Shown here: piece by piece, positions 6,476 through 8,534 of the stretch
Numbering within the stretch: the first letter of the stretch is position 1
Layout of the letters: each line of letters opens with the position of its first letter
Origin: CAMQVM01 sp044433365
Lineage (GTDB): Bacteria > Bacteroidota > Bacteroidia > Bacteroidales > Rikenellaceae
Reading direction: 5' to 3'
DNA length: 8,534 nt
NCBI GenBank assembly: GCA_044433365.1
Contig: JAWXTR010000110.1
Coordinates: 1-8,534, forward strand
Position numbers and translations under genes: made by a program
The notes under the pieces: model-generated
Told to the model about the DNA's origin: nothing
The model's database searches: none
The model's input: only the letters and a program-made list of their open reading frames with translations

Positions 6476-8315
6476 CCACCGTTACCGATTTAGCCAAATT
6501 GCGAGGTTGGTCGACATCACGTCCCTTATTGATTGCAATATGGTAGGCAAGCAGTTGAAGCGGAACCGACACAATTATTGGCATCAAACACTCAGTAATT
6601 ATAGGTACTCTAATTGCATAGTCAGCACTATCGCCCATTGTGGTATCATCTTTCGAAATTACCGCTACAATCTTACCTCCACGAGATTTTACCTCTTGTA
6701 TGTTGCTAACAGTTTTTTCGTAAGTGTTATCAGGTGTGGCGATAACCACCGTCGGCATCTCATCGTCGATAAGCGCAATAGGACCATGCTTCATCTCTGC
6801 TGCTGGATAACCTTCAGCATGGATATATGAAATCTCTTTTAGCTTTAGTGCACCCTCTAATGCAGTAGGATAGTTGTAGCCACGACCAAGATATATAAAG
6901 TTGCGAGCATAAGTAAATATCTTAGATAGATTTTCCACCTCTTCGCCCTTTTGTAGCATCTCTTCCATCAATTTTGGTAAACGCACCAAATCTGCAACCA
7001 CCTCATCGTTATACTCTTTTGATACGCTACTACGCTCTTTAGCAATAGCTAGAGCCATCATAGCAAGAAGAGTAACCTGTCCTGTAAATGCTTTAGTCGA
7101 AGCGACTCCAATCTCTGGACCCACATGAATATATGAACCAGAGTGAGTAGCACGAGCAATCGACGAACCAATAACATTACAAACACCATATACAAATGCA
7201 CCTTTTTTCTTAGCAATTTCGATAGCTGCTAGGGTATCGGCAGTTTCGCCTGATTGCGACACTGCAATCACCACATCGTCGCTATTAATGATAGGGTTTC
7301 GGTATCTAAACTCTGAGGCATACTCCACCTCTACAGGAATACGACAAATATCTTCAAAAAGATGTTCGCCAATAAGCGAGGCGTGCCAAGAGGTGCCACA
7401 AGCCACAAAAATAATTCGTTTAGCACCTACAAAACGCTCTCTATTGTCGATAATCCCAGATAGTGTAACCTCCAGAGTTTCGGCATTGATACGCCCTCGT
7501 GTACAATCAACTATTGTTTTAGGCTGCTCATAAATTTCTTTTAACATAAAGTGAGGATAGCCCCCCTTTTCGAGCTGCGAAATACTCATCTCTAGTTTTG
7601 AGATATTTATTTTATTTTCAACGTTGTCTAAGGTTACGATTTTAAGCTTTTTATCACGATTTACCACAACCACCTCTTCATCTTCTACATATACCATCTC
7701 GTTGGTATACTCAATAATAGAAGAGGCATCCGAGCCGATAAAATATTCGCCTTTGCCAATACCAATAACCATTGGGCTACTCTTTCGAGCAGCGATAATC
7801 TCATCTTGATTGCCTTTTTCGACAACAGCAATGGCGTACGCTCCAACAACCTGTTTTAAAGCTCTTTGTACAGCCTCTAAAAGCGTGCAGCCATTTGTTT
7901 CACGAATATACTCTATAAGATTTACAAGAACTTCCGAGTCGGTACAACTTTGAAAGGTAAAGTCGTGCTCAATAAGAGCCTTTTTTAAGACTGCATAATT
8001 TTCGATAATTCCATTATGGATAAGCGCAATTTTGCCCGACTGCGAGCAGTGTGGATGCGCATTAATATCGTTTGGTGCGCCATGTGTAGCCCAACGAGTG
8101 TGGGCAATACCGATAGAGCCTACACAGTTTTTGTCTGAGGCAAACTCTTCAAGTGCGGCAACTTTCCCTTTGCATTTATGGACGTTTAGCTCACCACTTT
8201 CATCTAAAATGGCAACGCCTGCACTATCATAACCTCTATATTCCAGACGGTGTAAACCCTTTATTAATATTTGAAAGGCATCTCTTCTGCCTACATATCC
8301 AACTATTCCACACAT
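6471..8315 (-). CDS. glmS: Glutamine--fructose-6-phosphate aminotransferase (isomerizing)
   Basis: GlmS converts fructose-6-phosphate and glutamine to glucosamine-6-phosphate and glutamate, the first committed step toward UDP-GlcNAc for peptidoglycan and lipid A. The class II glutamine amidotransferase domain (about 2-220) starts with the nucleophile Cys2 (MCGIVGY) and has TRWATHG (73-79), HNGIIENY (100-107) and CTDSEV (124-129). Two SIS sugar-isomerase domains follow: the first (about 295-425) has CGTS (306-309) and SQSGET (353-358), and the second starts near 470. Isomerase residues match E. coli GlmS: Glu494 in KLKE, His510 in EMKHGP and Lys609 in LAKSVTVE. At 614 residues it is near the E. 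coli length and complete. The ATG at 8315 is fixed by the need for Cys at position 2. The leader is short and AT-rich and has no room for a glmS ribozyme, which belongs mainly to Firmicutes. Confidence 0.98.
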   Translation of the reverse strand: MCGIVGYVGRRDAFQILIKGLHRLEYRGYDSAGVAILDESGELNVHKCKGKVAALEEFASDKNCVGSIGIAHTRWATHGAPNDINAHPHCSQSGKIALIHNGIIENYAVLKKALIEHDFTFQSCTDSEVLVNLIEYIRETNGCTLLEAVQRALKQVVGAYAIAVVEKGNQDEIIAARKSSPMVIGIGKGEYFIGSDASSIIEYTNEMVYVEDEEVVVVNRDKKLKIVTLDNVENKINISKLEMSISQLEKGGYPHFMLKEIYEQPKTIVDCTRGRINAETLEVTLSGIIDNRERFVGAKRIIFVACGTSWHASLIGEHLFEDICRIPVEVEYASEFRYRNPIINSDDVVIAVSQSGETADTLAAIEIAKKKGAFVYGVCNVIGSSIARATHSGSYIHVGPEIGVASTKAFTGQVTLLAMMALAIAKERSSVSKEYNDEVVADLVRLPKLMEEMLQKGEEVENLSKIFTYARNFIYLGRGYNYPTALEGALKLKEISYIHAEGYPAAEMKHGPIALIDDEMPTVVIATPDNTYEKTVSNIQEVKSRGGKIVAVISKDDTTMGDSADYAIRVPIITECLMPIIVSVPLQLLAYHIAINKGRDVDQPRNLAKSVTVE

Positions 8316-8326
8316 ACGGTAGGTAT

Positions 8327-8361
8327 TAATTATTAATTATAAATTGTAAATTGTAAATTAT
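8327..8361. repeat. Heptamer array WAATTRT, 5 units, in the glmS leader
   Basis: Five consecutive 7-bp units read TAATTAT, TAATTAT, AAATTGT, AAATTGT, AAATTAT. The array lies 11 bp upstream of the glmS start codon and downstream of the predicted promoter, so it would form much of the 5' untranslated leader. A change in unit number would alter leader length but not the protein. Confidence 0.75.
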
Positions 8362-8382
8362 AAAGATATAGTTTTTAAACTT

Positions 8383-8409
8383 CAAAGATAGTAAAAAAAT
8401 CATACCAAA
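8383..8409 (-). promoter_or_regulatory. Probable glmS promoter
   Basis: On the minus strand TATCTTTG (8383-8390) matches the Bacteroidota -7 box TAnnTTTG. A TTTG (8406-8409) lies upstream, but the spacer is only 15 bases rather than 19-21, so the -33 box is weak or lies elsewhere. Transcription would begin near 8376, giving a leader of about 60 nt. The second MITE-like copy begins at 8416, 25 bases upstream of the -7 box. Its end therefore falls where upstream promoter contacts would be. Confidence 0.5.
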
Positions 8410-8415
8410 TATATC

Positions 8416-8534
8416 TAAGTAGGGTAAAATAATTATTGGTGTATTTTTAATAGTGCTATTGGAGATGAGATTTTTTGCTATTGAATCGAAAATATAGTGG
8501 TTCTATATTGAGATTTAATAGTGAAAAATATCGC
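8416..8534. mobile_element. MITE-like palindromic element, right copy (cut by window end)
   Basis: The last 119 bases are the reverse complement of 233-351 with a single difference (T8451 opposite T316, where complementarity requires A) and no gaps. The outer terminus TAAGTAGGGTAAAATAATTA is complete, the dyad centre is passed, and about 48 bases of the far end lie outside the window. The two copies are in opposite orientation and bracket tRNA-His, the receptor, the peptidase, maf and glmS. Confidence 0.85.

Noticed and set aside
8316..8415. glmS ribozyme or riboswitch upstream of glmS
   Set aside because: The leader is short, AT-rich and occupied by a heptamer array; the conserved core of the ribozyme is not visible, and it is not expected in Bacteroidota.

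Overview
The window looks like a chromosomal segment of a member of the Bacteroidota, most likely order Bacteroidales. The evidence is threefold. The gene set includes a TonB-dependent receptor with an N-terminal carboxypeptidase-regulatory-like domain and an S46 dipeptidyl-peptidase. Two promoters match the Bacteroidota pattern TTTG-N19-TAnnTTTG exactly. The coding genes have AT-rich leaders and no obvious Shine-Dalgarno sequence. A species cannot be named from this stretch.

Layout: two divergently transcribed tRNA genes lie at the left, tRNA-Val(TAC) on the minus strand (4-78) and tRNA-His(GTG) on the plus strand (422-496). A 167-bp palindromic MITE-like element (185-351) sits between their promoters. 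After the tRNA-His terminator (513-540) comes a gene-free stretch with three copies of a short palindromic repeat (about 589-802). The rest is a run of four minus-strand genes, in transcription order: glmS (8315-6471), maf (6422-5844), an S46 peptidase of DPP11 type (5719-3638) and a TonB-dependent receptor (3266-846). A second, inverted copy of the MITE-like element starts at 8416 upstream of glmS and runs off the window end.

Function: GlmS makes glucosamine-6-phosphate for cell-envelope precursors. Maf is a nucleotide pyrophosphatase of the house-cleaning type. The peptidase probably releases acidic dipeptides in the periplasm. The receptor imports an unknown ligand across the outer membrane; no SusD-like partner is present. 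glmS and maf are 48 bp apart and may be co-transcribed. The 371-bp gap before the receptor is full of inverted repeats, so the receptor probably has its own control.

The genes are ordinary and the spacers are not. They hold the inverted MITE pair (118 of 119 bases identical), a CTGAG/CTCAG array with a strict 10-bp period arranged as a giant inverted repeat, a 127-nt near-perfect hairpin, and three different 7-bp tandem arrays, two of which reach the stop codons of maf and glmS. I found no CRISPR array, phage gene, transposase gene or defence system.
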